From contig JAUCBJ010001506.1 of the NCBI GenBank assembly GCA_032718475.1, positions 1 to 54,130 on the forward strand: DNA of 54,130 nucleotides, written 5' to 3'. Shown in pieces: positions 1 through 12,429 of this stretch. Position numbers and translations under genes: made by a program. The notes under the pieces are model-generated. The model searched no databases and was not told the DNA's origin. It saw nothing but the letters and a program-made list of their open reading frames with translations. Origin of the DNA: Nemertoderma westbladi (taxonomy: Eukaryota; Xenacoelomorpha; Nemertodermatida; Nemertodermatidae). Every line of letters begins with the position of its first letter. Within the stretch, counting starts at the first letter, position 1.

Positions 1-2339
1 AAGTAGAGAACAATTTTTAAAAAATTAAAGTTACAATTTTCGGCTAATTGTTTTTCAATACAGGTTTTCTAGGGCGCAGAATCCATTGGCAAATAATTAA
101 AAATTATGTGATTACTATAAATAGCTGTTTAAGTCCTCTGCGTAGGCAAAAAATTAAAAAAACATCTAACCAGCACTTTTCAGTTCGAACACAAAATTTT
201 TAATTCACTTATACGATACTATAAATTCACAGTTTCAGGTTTCCTGGGGCGCTGATTCTAATGGAATACATTTCTAAGTTATCAGATCATTGCTACTCGT
301 AATTTTCGGCGTAATATGGCAAATTTTGATGCTAGCAGCTAATTACGTACCCATCACCAAAAATTACAAGTTTGAGATGTACAGTACAGTACTGTTGTTA
401 TTTATTTCATCGGATTCAGGACCCTCAAAACCCGTACAGTCCCTATCTCATTCTGAATATTATTTCTCAAACTGGGTATCATTTCTCAAACCTTTTACTA
501 ATGATAGTCAACGGAGAATTTCAGTAGGTAAGACTGGGGTAAGAGTTGAGAAATCAGAAAGATGCAGCCAGCTCAATCTAACTCAAACTAGAGTCTGGCG
601 CCATGGTTTGAGTTAGGTTGACTTCCAACTGTGTCATACTCAGCATTACTCTTCCTGTACGGGATGGATAATTACTCTGGTTGAGTGAGGCACCACATGG
701 GGAAGGGGCCTCTGTCTGTTGCTTGGGCTCTTGAGTTAATGGGTTGAATTACATAAGCTGGGCAGGCCGGCTTGCGTGTGTCTCATAAAAGACATGTCAA
801 TCACGCAGTTCCTTTGTGGGCTTTACTAAATGTATGTTGTTAACTAAACCACACTGGCTCGGTCTGTTTGTAGAGAAAGTTTTAATTCTGGGAATATTGT
901 TGTGGGAAATTGGTGCTCTGTTGTCTGTCTGTTTGATGTCAATTGGTGCCTTACAAGACATATCAGTTTAAAAATCTAATGGTTAATTAAGAATTATTAG
1001 TGCATATGGGACCTCGCAACACCCCCCCCCCCCCCCCCCCCCTCCCATAAATATGGCCCTGTCTATAATTACAGAGGTTTCCTCTGGCCCCTTTGCCCGG
1101 TATACCCACCCCACACCCGGATGTATTGCGAATAATTGTGTTGACGATGTACAGTAATAGAGAATTAAACATTAGTAAAACATTAAAGTTAAACATTAGA
1201 AACATTAGCGAAATATACGCAACATTAAAATAAATTTATAAAATTGGTTGGTTATATTATATGGTTATATTTTAATGTAAAATAACGTTAAAATGTTATG
1301 AGTCATACATACTTAATAAATGTAATAAAAATTAATAAATCTTCAGTTTAATAATTTTTTAGCATATAATTTTTTTATTCTGAAATTTAAAAATAAATTG
1401 AGTCACTGAGTCTGCAACTTAATTCTCACTGTCTACTGGAGTTAATTACACACAAACAAATCAAGTTTAGGGAATGTTATAACAGCAGGAGACCATCAAT
1501 CCCGTAGGCAGAGTATAACAGAAGCGAGTGGGCCATTAAACACAGACAGCTTGTTGTATGAATGCTACACAGTGCACAGTGGGTGGTTACGCGAGTTTGA
1601 GTTGGGTTTGAGTAAACCAGACAGGTTTGAGTTAGTAAGAGTGAGGTAAGAGAAAAGGTACCCAGTTTGAGAAACAGTATCTAGAATGAGATAGGGACTG
1701 TATAACACAAGAAACAAGATGATACTACAGTATCTATTGATCAATTTGCTTATTTTCAAAAATTTGGTGCTGGCACAAGAATTTTCATCCAGCGCCGAAA
1801 AATAAACGTTTGAAAACAGAACTCTTATGCAATTTTTACTTATTCCATTGAATTTAGAACCCTCACAAACCCGTATAGCGCAAGAAACAAGGCGACACAA
1901 TCAATTGATATACCGGTATTTTATGGTTTCAAAATTTGGTGCTAGCACAAAATTTTGCAGCCAGTTTCGAAAAATATATGCACCATGAGATTACCAGATA
2001 ATATACACCATGACCCGTAATATAGTGTCATTTTCTGATGACACGGACCCCCCCCCCCCCACCCCCCCCTCCCCCAGATTTTTCTACAAATTTTTATCAT
2101 ATTGATTGAAATTTGAAACACCACTAGTTCCACTCACCGTCGATGACCCCATGAAGCAGGAATTTTCGATTTTGCCTTTAAATTATTTTATAAGCGTTTT
2201 AAAAAAGTGTCTTTTACGAAATCGCACCCTCTGTATCGTAGCCATTCTTCACATTAGTCGTAATTTGTTCATATCATTAAAAAACTTGCCTTGCAACGAT
2301 TCGAAATATGTAACAATATCTGAAATTCGTTGAGAAACA
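1..2339. repeat. Gene-free repetitive left flank
   Basis: I see no gene here. A stretch near 434-500 reappears in inverted orientation at about 1625-1700 (shared core CAGTCCCTATCTCATTCT). Segments 1697-1803 and 1878-1977 are diverged tandem copies, both containing AAATTTGGTGCTRGCACAA. A short element starting CAGGTTTYCTRGGGCGC occurs near 60 and 236. There is a 21-nt C run at 1022-1042 and a broken C-rich tract at 2048-2075. The sequence at 2003-2050 resembles the outer end of the foldback element at 16036-16922. Short open frames here have no recognisable content. Confidence 0.6.
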
Positions 2340-3421
2340 GCTGAGACATAGGTGTTCAAAGCCACACACCTCCCTCCACTTGGTGCGTGATGCCCTGAAG
2401 TCGCCCTAAGGATACCAAACGAAAGCCGCGCCCTCACCCACCCCATGATACAGCTTCGCCCATTTAGTAGCCAGTATCTCTGATAGCCTCCTCACCTCAC
2501 CGTCATTGTGTACTCAGGAGCGAGTACACCGTCCACTGTAGCAACCAGCGGGGTGAAATCTGATTGCCGGAGAGCACAAGCATCATGGTACTTGTTTTTC
2601 TTCTGAGTTTCGGCATCTATTAGTAGTATAGAGGCTACAGGACGTGCCACATATGAGGGGGCATCATGGTCAACGACCCGAACATCGAACAATGCCCGCC
2701 TCTGTGGCTACCAGTAACCCCTCACTGAGATATCAGTGTGCAAACCCTCCACACCACTTTCCTCGTTGGCCTCCCTGATTGCAGGTTCCCGTGATATGCA
2801 AGATTCATGGAAAGCTAAACTAAAGAGTGCACCCTGGGTATCCCTGACCTCGTTGTGACGCAGAGCCACTAAACCCCCCTTCTTATAGTCAAGCGCACTT
2901 AAAACTTCGCCACAACCATCGCATTTCGATGGGCCATTAACCAGAGGTCGTCCTTACCTAAGGGATAGGCCATCCCGGAACTCATTAGCAGACAAATCGA
3001 ATTGGTGGCGCGCCACTGGAGCTACCGTTAGCCAACCAGAAGCGCGTTCGGAAGTAGCATGTTCAATAGTTCTCACTCTGTCTGGTGTGAAGCCTGCAGT
3101 TACAATACCAAGCACTGCCTCAGCCTTATCTTTCTTCTGGTGCCGAAGGTTGTACTGGGCTTCCTTCAGGCAGCTTAAATGATCTGGTTCTGAGTAATCA
3201 CGGATTCCTTTAATTGCTGCAACTGCTACTGCAGTTCCCTCACGGGAAGCAGTATAAGATAGTGACGCTGTGTTACTTGGATTCCGAATGGCCAAACCGC
3301 CAAAAAGCACAGGTAACTCAAAAAGTTATCGCTCTGAGGTTGACATAGGGCAACCTAGGACAGAAAGGATGAAAGCAGCGGAAATTACTTTCTCAAGAGG
3401 TGCATATAGTGCAGTGGAATC
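2340..3421 (-). pseudogene. C-terminal half of an old reverse-transcriptase element, split by the LTR element
   Basis: Read on the minus strand from 3421 down, this continues the RT protein whose N-terminal part lies at 21203-22490. Recognisable blocks are LFGGLAIRNPSNTASLSY near 3310-3250, the acceptor-like segment ending in LSANEFRDGLSLR near 2955, FDVRVVDHDAPSYVARPV near 2690-2640, and WVRARLSFGILRAT near 2440-2400. These match, from memory, the C-terminal half of a widespread invertebrate/protist retroelement ORF, though I cannot name the clade. In-frame stops and frame changes are present, for example a stop just upstream of the LFEL/LFGGLA block, so it is not functional. The half ends abruptly at GAATC (3417-3421), the target duplication of the BEL/Pao-like insertion. 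Confidence 0.75.
3417..3421. repeat. Left 5-bp target-site duplication (GAATC)
   Basis: GAATC directly precedes the 5' LTR (TGTAAAAGC...). The same GAATC directly follows the 3' LTR at 21203-21207. Five-base duplications are typical of BEL/Pao and many other LTR elements. Joining the two sides at one GAATC restores a continuous minus-strand reading of the interrupted RT element, which independently supports the boundary. Confidence 0.85.
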
Positions 3422-4469
3422 TGTAAAAGCTTTTGTGGACAAAATGAGTCATTTTGCGCAATGCGCTAAATACTCTAAAGGGACTTATAATTGTACACCT
3501 ACGTGTCTGTCAAGAATCCCAAAGTTGGGATGACGAAATCTGCCAGCTGTTTCTTTGTGTGTGGAAATGTTCTTTATTTGAGCTATATTTTCAGCCAATC
3601 AGTACAATCTCCCCGGCCCCGTTCATAGCGGCCTATGGAAAATGGCGCATGCGCCACCTTTTTTCCGAGAATCCTAATTCATTCTCGATTCAGTCAGAAG
3701 TTCTAATGTTTCAGACTTTGCCCAGAACATCAGATGGCTAGAGTCATAAGAACGCAAATCTATTAACTTGTTTCACATCATAACACTGCACAAACTTACA
3801 ACGCTTACTGACTCTTTTCACCGCACTGCTTTAATACTGTTTTTATATTGTTGTTAATTGCTGTTTAAATTAATGGATGTTATATTTGGAGAATACTGAT
3901 AAATAATCGTAAACCCCTCAACTTTATTGATTACTGAGGTAAGCAGAAGGGTGTACCAGTAGCAATTGCGACTCAAATTATAGTGGTTTTTGTAGGAATT
4001 AAATGCTATTTCATAATCCCTGCGTATGTCAGTTGCAATCCTCCTTATATATGATCAAAATCAGTGACAGTCGGCAAATTAGTGTGAATTAGTGTGAAGT
4101 CGTGTGAAGGTTAATAAAGCATTCCTAAAGAATGCGCTGTTTGCGATATACTATAGCCTCCAGTTGTGATTAGTGTAAGTCATTACTCTGTTTGATGCTT
4201 AAAGCGCCACGTCCCAAAGGAACTGTGGATATTTCCCCGAAAGTAAATATAGTTGTCAGCGATTATATAGTAGCGATCAATCGAATGATACAAAGTAGCC
4301 TACACTGCAATAACTTTCTCTATACCCGAATCCAGTCTCCCACACTAGTGGGTCATATGTTGCGCATAGACTCGTTTCAACTGATGTTAATTAGCAAGGG
4401 CAATAGTTCGATTCACAGGAGACACTTAAATTAGCAGGTTAAACTGTTAAAGGTGTAAAAGCGTGAACA
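3422..4469 (+). repeat. 5' LTR
   Basis: This 1048-bp repeat aligns end to end with 20149-21202. It begins TGTAAAAGCTTTTG and ends GCGTGAACA, so it has TG...CA termini. The copies share long blocks such as GGGACTTATAATTGTACACC (near 3480) and GGTTAATAAAGCATTCCTAA (near 4109), which contains an AATAAA-type polyadenylation signal. Point differences and small indels run throughout, so the insertion is not recent. No tRNA-complementary primer binding site starting TGG is visible immediately downstream (4470 on). Confidence 0.9.
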
Positions 4470-6263
4470 TTAATAGATTTTGTTTCTTTTATTGCTCAGT
4501 AGGCAATAAACCCAAACGTACTGGTCGGACGGTAAACTGTAGGCCTAGTTGACCCGAACCGGTACTTTACCCAGTATTACTTCGATTGTGACATATTAGT
4601 ATACTCGGTAGGCTGCTTAAGATTGAATAGGGGCCTGCAGCACCCTCGTATTTCTTATTGAGAGCTTACTTATTTCTGTTGGCTTTATCTACCGGTAAGT
4701 GTAATATTGAGCAGAAGGCGTGTAAACCTGCTCGGATTGTAAAAGTAACTTATAGGCTGGATTGTTGTCTGATTGTTGTTAGGTCTGAAGTGCGATTACA
4801 GTGTATGTAGGGTACTTGTCCGATAAAGTGCTAGTTAGGCAGTGGAGGCATCCAGTGCTGTAAGGTAAATCCTCCGCGAAAGAATAAGTCGTACTACGTA
4901 GTCTAGAATGCTTACTAACTAATCATTTTGGAGACTGCATATACTGTGGTTTATTTAGGCTTGACGGTGGTCTGTCAGCTTTTTGGTCTGTGTTTTATTT
5001 GAATAGTCTGTACGGGTAGCGTAATATTTATTATTCAGAGTTTATGCAAGTAATTTACAACATTCATGTCCCCAAGTTTATTCCTTACAGTAATTATGCT
5101 TGTTATGCATACTGTTATAGTTAAATTAACCCAGGTACTACTTCAGGACTGCTTGGCGTAGGACAGACTGGTGATTTAGTACTCTGGTTACTCCAGCAGA
5201 TACTGTGGTTCTTTTGGCTGTTCACGTATATTTAACTGCAAGTTATATGTTGTATAAGTGCTAGTACCTAATCTAGGGTTTAGAGTACAGTGCTTTCCTG
5301 AAAGTTAATTTAGTGCGTACGCAGTATATTTGTGTTGTAACGTGGTTAATAGGTCCGTTAGCTTTAGGCTTCGATAATTAATCTCTAGGTATAGGACACT
5401 CCGGGTACGTAGTGTTTATAGTGTAGACTATAAGCCGTCAGACGGTGGCATTTCCTTATCTGGACAACACAACGTATTGAATACTACTTTATTGGTTTCA
5501 AATTTCCGTAAATTCCCTGTCAATCTGTAAGAACCAGAAATTCTAAATTCTTGTTAGTCTGGTTTGTAAAATTCTTGTAAAATTAGCCTAAAAATTGTAC
5601 GTATAACTTTGTTTATTGTTTATTTAGAGATTGTGTAATCTCGACCTGTTACGTAAGTAATTTGTAGTGATAAGTAACTTAGTTAAGGAGAACTATCAAT
5701 ATTTAGTGTCTAACAAGTAGCACTCCACTGAGAGCGTCCAACCTCTGTGTAGTGACTCCGTACTCAGAAATATTAACATTTATTTCAATAATCGACAAAA
5801 CCCATTATGGGTATATATATATATATATTTAGAAATTTAACTCAATCAGATTTATAAATTAGTAGGCCTGTTATACATCAATTAGGTCTTAATTATCAGT
5901 TGATACCTATTGCTTAATATCAGTCATAGAGTAACGGGAAATAATTCCTAAAATCGGATATAATCAGTTATTATTTAATTATTGACATTATCGGTGTTTA
6001 CAGTGAGCTTATTATATATATTTATATAACTTAGGCTAAACTTATATACCGGTATTCAGTGATTGATCCTAGTCTGTTGTAATACTGTTATATATCACTA
6101 TAGGTGTATACTGGTATTCTAACACTGCATATATACACACTGCACATATGCGTTACATTGAGTAACAATATTTGGTAACTGCGAGACTGACAGTTGATGC
6201 TGATTTGCCCTAGACTTATTTTAACTGTTATTATCGCGATAGGCATTCAACTGTAAATAAATT
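4470..6263 (+). other. Long AT-rich leader of the LTR element
   Basis: About 1.8 kb separates the 5' LTR from the first gag ATG. Stops are frequent in all frames and I see no gene. A (TA)n run lies at about 5813-5828. No canonical primer binding site is recognisable next to the LTR. The base composition (poor in long frames, many TATA and TAGG words) differs from the gag-pol segment. It would be the 5' untranslated and packaging region of the element. Confidence 0.65.
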
Positions 6264-9134
6264 ATGTCTGACCCAAAACAAACAATGTCAGATAGTCTCT
6301 TGGAACAGACGATCTGTGACCCAGATCAAAGTATAGATAGGCCCCGACCGAGGTCTAATTACCCCTCCTACTGTACGAAAGGCCATCCCTACACTAGTTG
6401 TGTCGGACCCTAGGTTAGTGAAGCACCATAGGTCTATTATAGGCACTTGGGCTCAAATTAAGCGAGACCAAGCGACGGCTGTAGAACAGCAGCAGTGCCC
6501 TGACCGAGAGGTTATTCCTCAACCACTCAGTAGCTCTAGTTCCAGCACCGAAGAGTTAACGTCCGAGATTGGATCAAAGAAGGAAGAAGTGGTTTACCCT
6601 GACCCACTCTTGATTCTTCCTGGGGCAGTGCTCACTCAAGTTCTTCTAGCCATAGAAGAACATCAAGCGGACTGGACGAGAAATAAACTGTCAACCTGAG
6701 ATAGTTACGCAGGATACCCACTCGATGAATTAAGTCTATTGTGGAAACTCAATGGAACTTTCCCGGACCCGGACTCCCGTTTAACTTATCTGAAGCTGCC
6801 TGGGAAGACCTGCATCAGATGGGCGTGGTTAGAGACACCAGAGATCCCGTTGTATGGAAGAGGTCAGCAGCCAGATATGTACAGGAATTCTTCAACTCCC
6901 TGGGAAGAATGGAAACGCAGTTATTCCGAGGACAACTGGAAGCACCAAAGCAGGGAGAACTGCTATACCAAGTGAGAGAACAGATACTGAGGATCAGAAT
7001 AATCCTGTCCGCGTTTGAAGAAGCCTCGAAGAGAAGTCAAGACACATCACTGCAGGTGGCAGTAAAGACTTGGTTCCAACGAGTGAATGTTAGGGTCCAG
7101 GGAACCACCCAATGGAAGGCTCAGTTAGCAGAACAACTAGCCTATGGAGAATCAACAGATGCAATCTTCTCCCATGAGGAAAGTGAGGCGGTATCCGAAA
7201 AACCTCCAAAGAACGATGCTATTGACATCTATTTGTCTGATTATCAACGATTCATACGTGACAAAGAGCTAAGGAGACGTCTAGCCAGACTTCACCCCAA
7301 CAGTGAGGCAGCCAACTTAATTTTGGACTCATTGGATGCTGAGATGCTAGCGGCGGAACAGGCTAAAATAGATGAAAACATTCTCATCGAGATAGACAAG
7401 GAGGAACAAATAAAGAAAGGATTAATAGAAGATAGAAAAAGAGCTGCAGCCGCTGAGGCAGAACTAAAAGCTGCAGCGGCGGAATTGGATCAGAAGGCGG
7501 CAGCGGCAGTGGCAGTGGCAGTGGCAGTGGCAGTGGCAGTGGCAGAAGTTGATCGAAAAGCGGCAGCGGCAGAAGTTGATCGTAAGGCGGCAGCGGCGGA
7601 AGTTGATCGAAAGGTGGCAGCGACAAAGGTAGAACTTAAGGCTGCCACGGTAGAAGCTGGAAAGAGAGGAGATGAAGCAAGGGCCCAATTAGAGTTAGAG
7701 AGCATTCAGGCAAGACAGGATTTCTTAAGTAAACAAATGGCGGCGAGTCAGATGCAACTCCTAAGTCGATCTACTCCTCGAAGACATGGATTTACCTCCT
7801 CAGGTGAAGGTACTACCACTGATTCCGAGTGTAGAAGTAACAAATCCCATTCAAACGGATGTAGAAGAGCGCCCAAAAGACATAAGTTGCCTAACTCCCC
7901 CCCCCCCCCCCCCCCTCCCGGTGAGAAGGGAATTAGCCAATGTAGACTTAAGAGATAGAGAGTCAATAACTCAGGTTGTACGAGCAGATAGACTCCCTAC
8001 TATAGTAGATGAGCCAGAAATAATTAAGCCTGCTATCTTTAATGGAGACCCTTTTGCTCCCACAACACAACTCTGAATTCCCTGTACATAGTACCAAACT
8101 TCCCTTAGCTAGTAGACAAATAAGTAATAAAGGGTCTATCTCTTGTGGCCCCGATGTGCCATCCAGCTACCACGTTGGCGGCTCCCGCACCCGCGGTTGA
8201 GTGGATGGAGGAAGGGCGGCAGGAGATGGAAGAACTGCTCGGGCAATTGGCCAAAACCAAGGCTCGCTCTACTGAACAAGTCCGAGACATGGAAGGAACT
8301 GTCCAATTATTCAAACGCGATTAATTAGTCAATAAACAAATGGGTATACCACCACCCCCTGTAACAGTGTGTCAGCCCTTTTGGCCTGAAGTAACTCATG
8401 CGCAAGGTGTGGAGCCTACACGCATCTATACTGCTAGTGAGGTAGAAACTCCTATAGTAAACCCTATTAATAGTATTAAAAAACCTGTTGATAATTATAT
8501 CCCATACCGATCTGATAATAATCCGAGAAATGTATATACCGATAATTCGATATTAAATAGTACGATGGCTCAAGAAAGTTTCACACGTCAGATGGCTAGG
8601 ACGGAAGCTCGTCAAGCTGTAAAGGTGGGAGAGGTCGCCAAGTTTAACGGAGATGAGATGAAATGGTTGCCTTTTAATGAATAGTATAAAGATAACATAC
8701 AAAACTCTGTACTATCGAACGGAGAGAAACTACGATTGCTCATCGAGTGCTTGGAAGGTCCTCCCAAGTTAATGGCGTTAAAGTTTATTGGTCATCCTGG
8801 CAGATTAAGACAAGTCTGGGATACACTTAATATCAGGTTTGGTAATAGGACTAACATAGCTAGATATCTGTATGCGAAATTAGTAGCGCCCAGGAAGTTT
8901 CTTAGCAACGGGATTTTAGAGTTTTCCGATGAGATTCAGGAGATCTGTAGACAGTTAGACTGGTTGGTTAAGTCTCATGAATACCAAAGTTCTATGGTTG
9001 TAGGAGCCATAGCGTCAACTTTGCCAAAGGGCGGAGTAGGTACTCGTTGGGACAAAAAGGTTCTATACTTGATGGATCAAAAGCAGAGAGATCCAACCAT
9101 GGCAGACCTTGTGTCGTTCTTAAACGGAGGGTAA
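6264..9134 (+). pseudogene. gag: gag of the BEL/Pao-like element (broken)
   Basis: The likely start is ATG 6264 (MSDPKQTMSD...), in a frame that stops at 6411-6413. Coding then moves to another frame (6400-6699), and a long frame at 6741-7958 carries most of the N-terminal gag. Around 7440-7640 it encodes a helical Ala-rich repeat (units of AEVDRKAAA). This includes a GGCAGT/GCAGTG run near 7500-7545 that gives alternating Ala-Val. A 19-nt C run at 7897-7915 coincides with a frame change. A charged, probably coiled-coil segment near 8170-8320 ends in TAA. Frame 8340-9134, with one in-frame TAG at 8682-8684, has the features of the Pao gag DUF1759 domain (a FNGDEMKWLPFNE start, then LRLLIECLEGPPKLMALKFI). 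The product would be the capsid protein. The breaks mean it is not expressed intact. Confidence 0.75.
7897..7915 (+). repeat. 19-nt C homopolymer inside gag
   Basis: This uninterrupted C run encodes Pro. Upstream coding lies in the frame of 6741 and downstream coding in the frame of 7786, so a length change in this run is the simplest cause of the gag frameshift. Similar runs occur elsewhere in the window. Confidence 0.85.
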
Positions 9135-10553
9135 AATTACAGCAAATGAAACAGTCTAGAGAGAAGACTCCGGAAACCAAGGTAAGTGAAAAACCTGTTA
9201 GTAGGAGAAAGATAACACCAGTGTGTTATACCAATTATGAGAGTCAAACGTCTTATGACGAAGATAGTGGCAAGGACACTGAAAGAACTTATTATACGAG
9301 TAAAGGAAAGGACATAAGTAAACCCAAGGTTCGAACTAGTAGCAAGGGAGAACAATTTAAAACACCTCCTACATCTCCCAAGAGAATTCCTGGTAGGAAG
9401 CCCGAAGAAAGAGGTAGCATACAAAACACCATGCAAGCTAAGGTAAGTAACATCAAACCTAAGTGTGTATTGTGCAAAGGGCCCCATCGCTTGAGTGGGT
9501 GTGAGGAATTCTTAAAGAACGAATTGAAAGACAGACATAGTGTCACTTGGGATAAAAGGTTATGTTACAATTGCCTCAGGAGAGGACATCAAAGAAGAAA
9601 ATGTTACTCAGACGTGAGGTGTGCTAAGTGTGGAGCGAAACATCATATCCTACTACACACCGAATTTGATAAGGTAAGTGAACCAGAACTGCATGTACAG
9701 TTCAGTGATGTGAACGACACGGACCATAGTTCAGAGATGGAAGGATTCTATACGGATGAGTTTTCTGATGAAAATGAATCCTGTTATATGATCAACACAG
9801 CCATATATCGAGCCCTTTCTTATGAGGCAGCGACTGATGGAGAGGAATCCCAACTACCCATTCCAGATCGAAAGCCCTCATGGAAGGTTTCGCAACCACC
9901 TGTCAGCATCAGAGAGTTCCCAGTGGTGCAGCTTAGAGTATATGGACAAGGTAAGAGCCTTATAGTCAATGCCCTACTTGATTCAGGTAGTACAGGCACC
10001 TTTATAGATAAAGATCTGGCCGAGGATATATTCGCTGGTCAACAAAGATTCCAAACCAAACTGAATCTTTCCGGGATTATGCAGGTATGGAAATCTACTG
10101 TATCTATTGTTGTCGACTCCCCAAGACGAATCAGGCAAGAACAGTATAAGGTCAGTTAAAATGGTGGCAATAAAGAACTTTGCTGCTAGTCAAGTAGAGC
10201 CTTATAACTGGGATGAGGACAACTTTGCCCAGCAATATAATATCCCCAGATTTAGAACAGATTACCCAGGGGTACAGATACTGCTCGGTCAGAACGCGCA
10301 TGAAGCGCTAGAAACCATTGAGAAACGACCTGTTCGACCGCTACCATCGCAAACTTATGCGGGAAGAACTAGAGTAGGTTGGTATTTCACGGGACCTTCC
10401 CGCGGGACTTTGAAAGAAAGGTTAGAAAGTGAGCAAGTCCATCAGGTAAGAGAGTGTATGGAAACCGTAAAAGAAGAGGAAATCCTAGCTGAGGGAACTT
10501 CATGCTCCTCAGACAACGATGATATCCAGCCAGACCCTATACGACGAGGATAA
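9135..10553 (+). pseudogene. Zinc knuckles and aspartic protease region of gag-pol
   Basis: The frame 9047-10159 overlaps the gag frame end and lies in a different phase, so a frame change occurs near 9115-9130. It carries two CCHC knuckles: CVLCKGPHRLSGC (about 9464-9502) and CYNCLRRGHQRRKC (about 9563-9604), followed by CAKCGAKHHILLH. A retroviral-type aspartic protease follows, with NALLDSGSTGTFID near 9970-10010 (catalytic DSG). The protease C-terminal part continues in another phase at 10107-10553, with QILLGQNAHEAL and RTRVGWYFTGP, as is usual just before RT in BEL/Pao elements. The product would cleave Gag-Pol and bind RNA. The frame change at 10107-10159 breaks it. Confidence 0.8.
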
Positions 10554-12429
10554 TGCCATCAAACTCCTCACAGAGAATCAAACTTGGACCAATCAATTAA
10601 ATCTCTGTATTCTCGTATGTCAAAATAACGAACTATCACTTATGGCGACGACGAACTTAATGAGATAGTAGAGTGATACAACAATAAGTTACGTGATGAA
10701 CACGCAGCGCGATTCTTTACCCAGGAAGCTGTAGAGCCTAATTCCGACGATAAAGCATTATCAGTCGAGGAAGAGAGGGCTAAACAAATCCAGATAACGA
10801 CTACTCATTATATAAAAGAGGAGGGTCATTACGACATTTGGTCTGCTTTATTAACCCTATTACTGCTATTAGAACCCAGCTTTATTAATAACCGACCTTT
10901 AGCCGTCAAAAGAATCGAACAATTGCATCGGCGCTTATCATCTAATGATCGAGCCAAAGAGATGTATACGACGCAATTAAAGAAATTTATCGATAAAGGA
11001 TACGCAGAGAGAGTTCCGGAGGAAACACCCATAACGGAAAGAACGTATCACTTGACACATCATTACGTTCATAAGCCCGGAAAATCAAACGAAGTCCGGG
11101 TAGTATTCGACGGCTCCACCCTTTATATGGGACAATCCCTAAATTCGGAACTGTTGCCGGGACCCAACTTACTCCAATCTTTATTGGGAATATTATTACG
11201 ACTCTGGCAATATTCTATCGCCTTTGCCTCCGACCTTGAAGGTATGTTTCTACAAGTTAAAGCGTTACCTAGGGATCAAAATAGCCTATAATTTCTGTGG
11301 TGGCCCGAAGGAAACCTCAACCGAGAACCGGTGGAGTACTGGATGACCATCCAGGCTTTCGGGATCAAATCTAGCCCCTCGAACACTTGTTCGGTAGTGC
11401 GCACCACTGCCGACGATATTAGTGACCCCTTCTCAAAAGCGGTTATCGACAATATCAAACGGGATATTTATATGGATGACAACCTAAAGATCCTCCCATC
11501 GGTGGAAGAAGCAATCGATGTTGCCAAGGGAAAGGTAGAGTGCTTACAACAAGGTGGATTTTGCCTAACCAAATTCACTAGTAACTCCCGTGAGTTCCTG
11601 GAATCGATCCCAATGGAAGATCGAGGTGTTAAAGATCTTGACCTCATTAAGGACAATCTTCCCGAAACTAAAACCCTTGGATTGAAATGGGACATGGAGA
11701 GAGACATTTTATTCTTCCAACTGAAACAATGCGAAAACCCCGTTCGAACTAAACAGATTTGCCTGAGTATTCTGAGCACTTATTTCGACCCATTGGGATT
11801 CATTATTCCTGTCATCCTAGTTGCTCGGAGTCTGGTGCAACAAATGTGGCTCGAAAACCACTCTTGGGATGATCCACTCCAGGGAGAACTGCTAAAGAAG
11901 TGGATGAAGTGGGAGGATTCTTTACGATCTATCGAGAACTTTAAGATTTCCCGCTCGTATTTCGGTCACGTTCTCCCCATGTATTCCTATCAACTCCATG
12001 TTTTTGGAGACGCCAGCGATATCGGAATAGGTATAGTAGCCTACCTTAGGGTTGAAACTCCCGATGGAATTAAAGTTTCATTAGCCACCTCCAAAGCCCT
12101 AATAAACAACAAACTGTGAGTTGATAGTGGCACTATATGCTACAGCCATCGGCCGGAATGTAATGGAAAAGATCAAATATCCACTAGAGAAAGCTGTCTA
12201 TTGTACTGATGCATTACTTGTTTTGGAATATATCACTAATGAAGCCTGTCAGTTCAGCGTCTTTGTTACCAACCGAGTAGCTATTATACTCAGTTGCACT
12301 AATATAGATCAATGGAGACATTGCCCCAGGACGATTAACCCAGCCTACATCGCCTCCAGAGGAGCAACTCCTCAAGAACTGACGGACATCCCAGATTGGT
12401 TAAGCGGCCCCAACCAACTTCCTAAGTAA
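10554..12429 (+). pseudogene. pol: Reverse transcriptase and RNase H of the BEL/Pao-like element
   Basis: The segment 10554-10740 is decayed. From about 10740 the RT N-terminal region is readable, with HHYVHKPGKSNEVRVVFDGS near 11060-11115. Motif A is SDLEGMFLQV near 11230-11260, and the catalytic YMDD box is at 11469-11480. A TAA at 11289-11291 interrupts the otherwise continuous frame to 12117. The connection is followed by RNase H, recognised by FGDASDIGIGI near 12003-12035. Another frame change near 12100-12120 leads into the RNase H C-terminal part (12121-12429), which includes ALLVLEYITNE and a PAYIASRGATPQEL segment. Catalytic RT residues are kept, but the stop and the shifts make it a pseudogene. 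Confidence 0.85.

Noticed and set aside
4399-4425. TTCGATTC in the 5' LTR, like a tRNA B box
   Set aside because: There is no matching A box or cloverleaf, and the motif is altered in the other LTR.
7384-7705. Pro/Leu- or Cys/His-rich minus-strand frames
   Set aside because: They are shadows of the Ala-Val repeat in gag.
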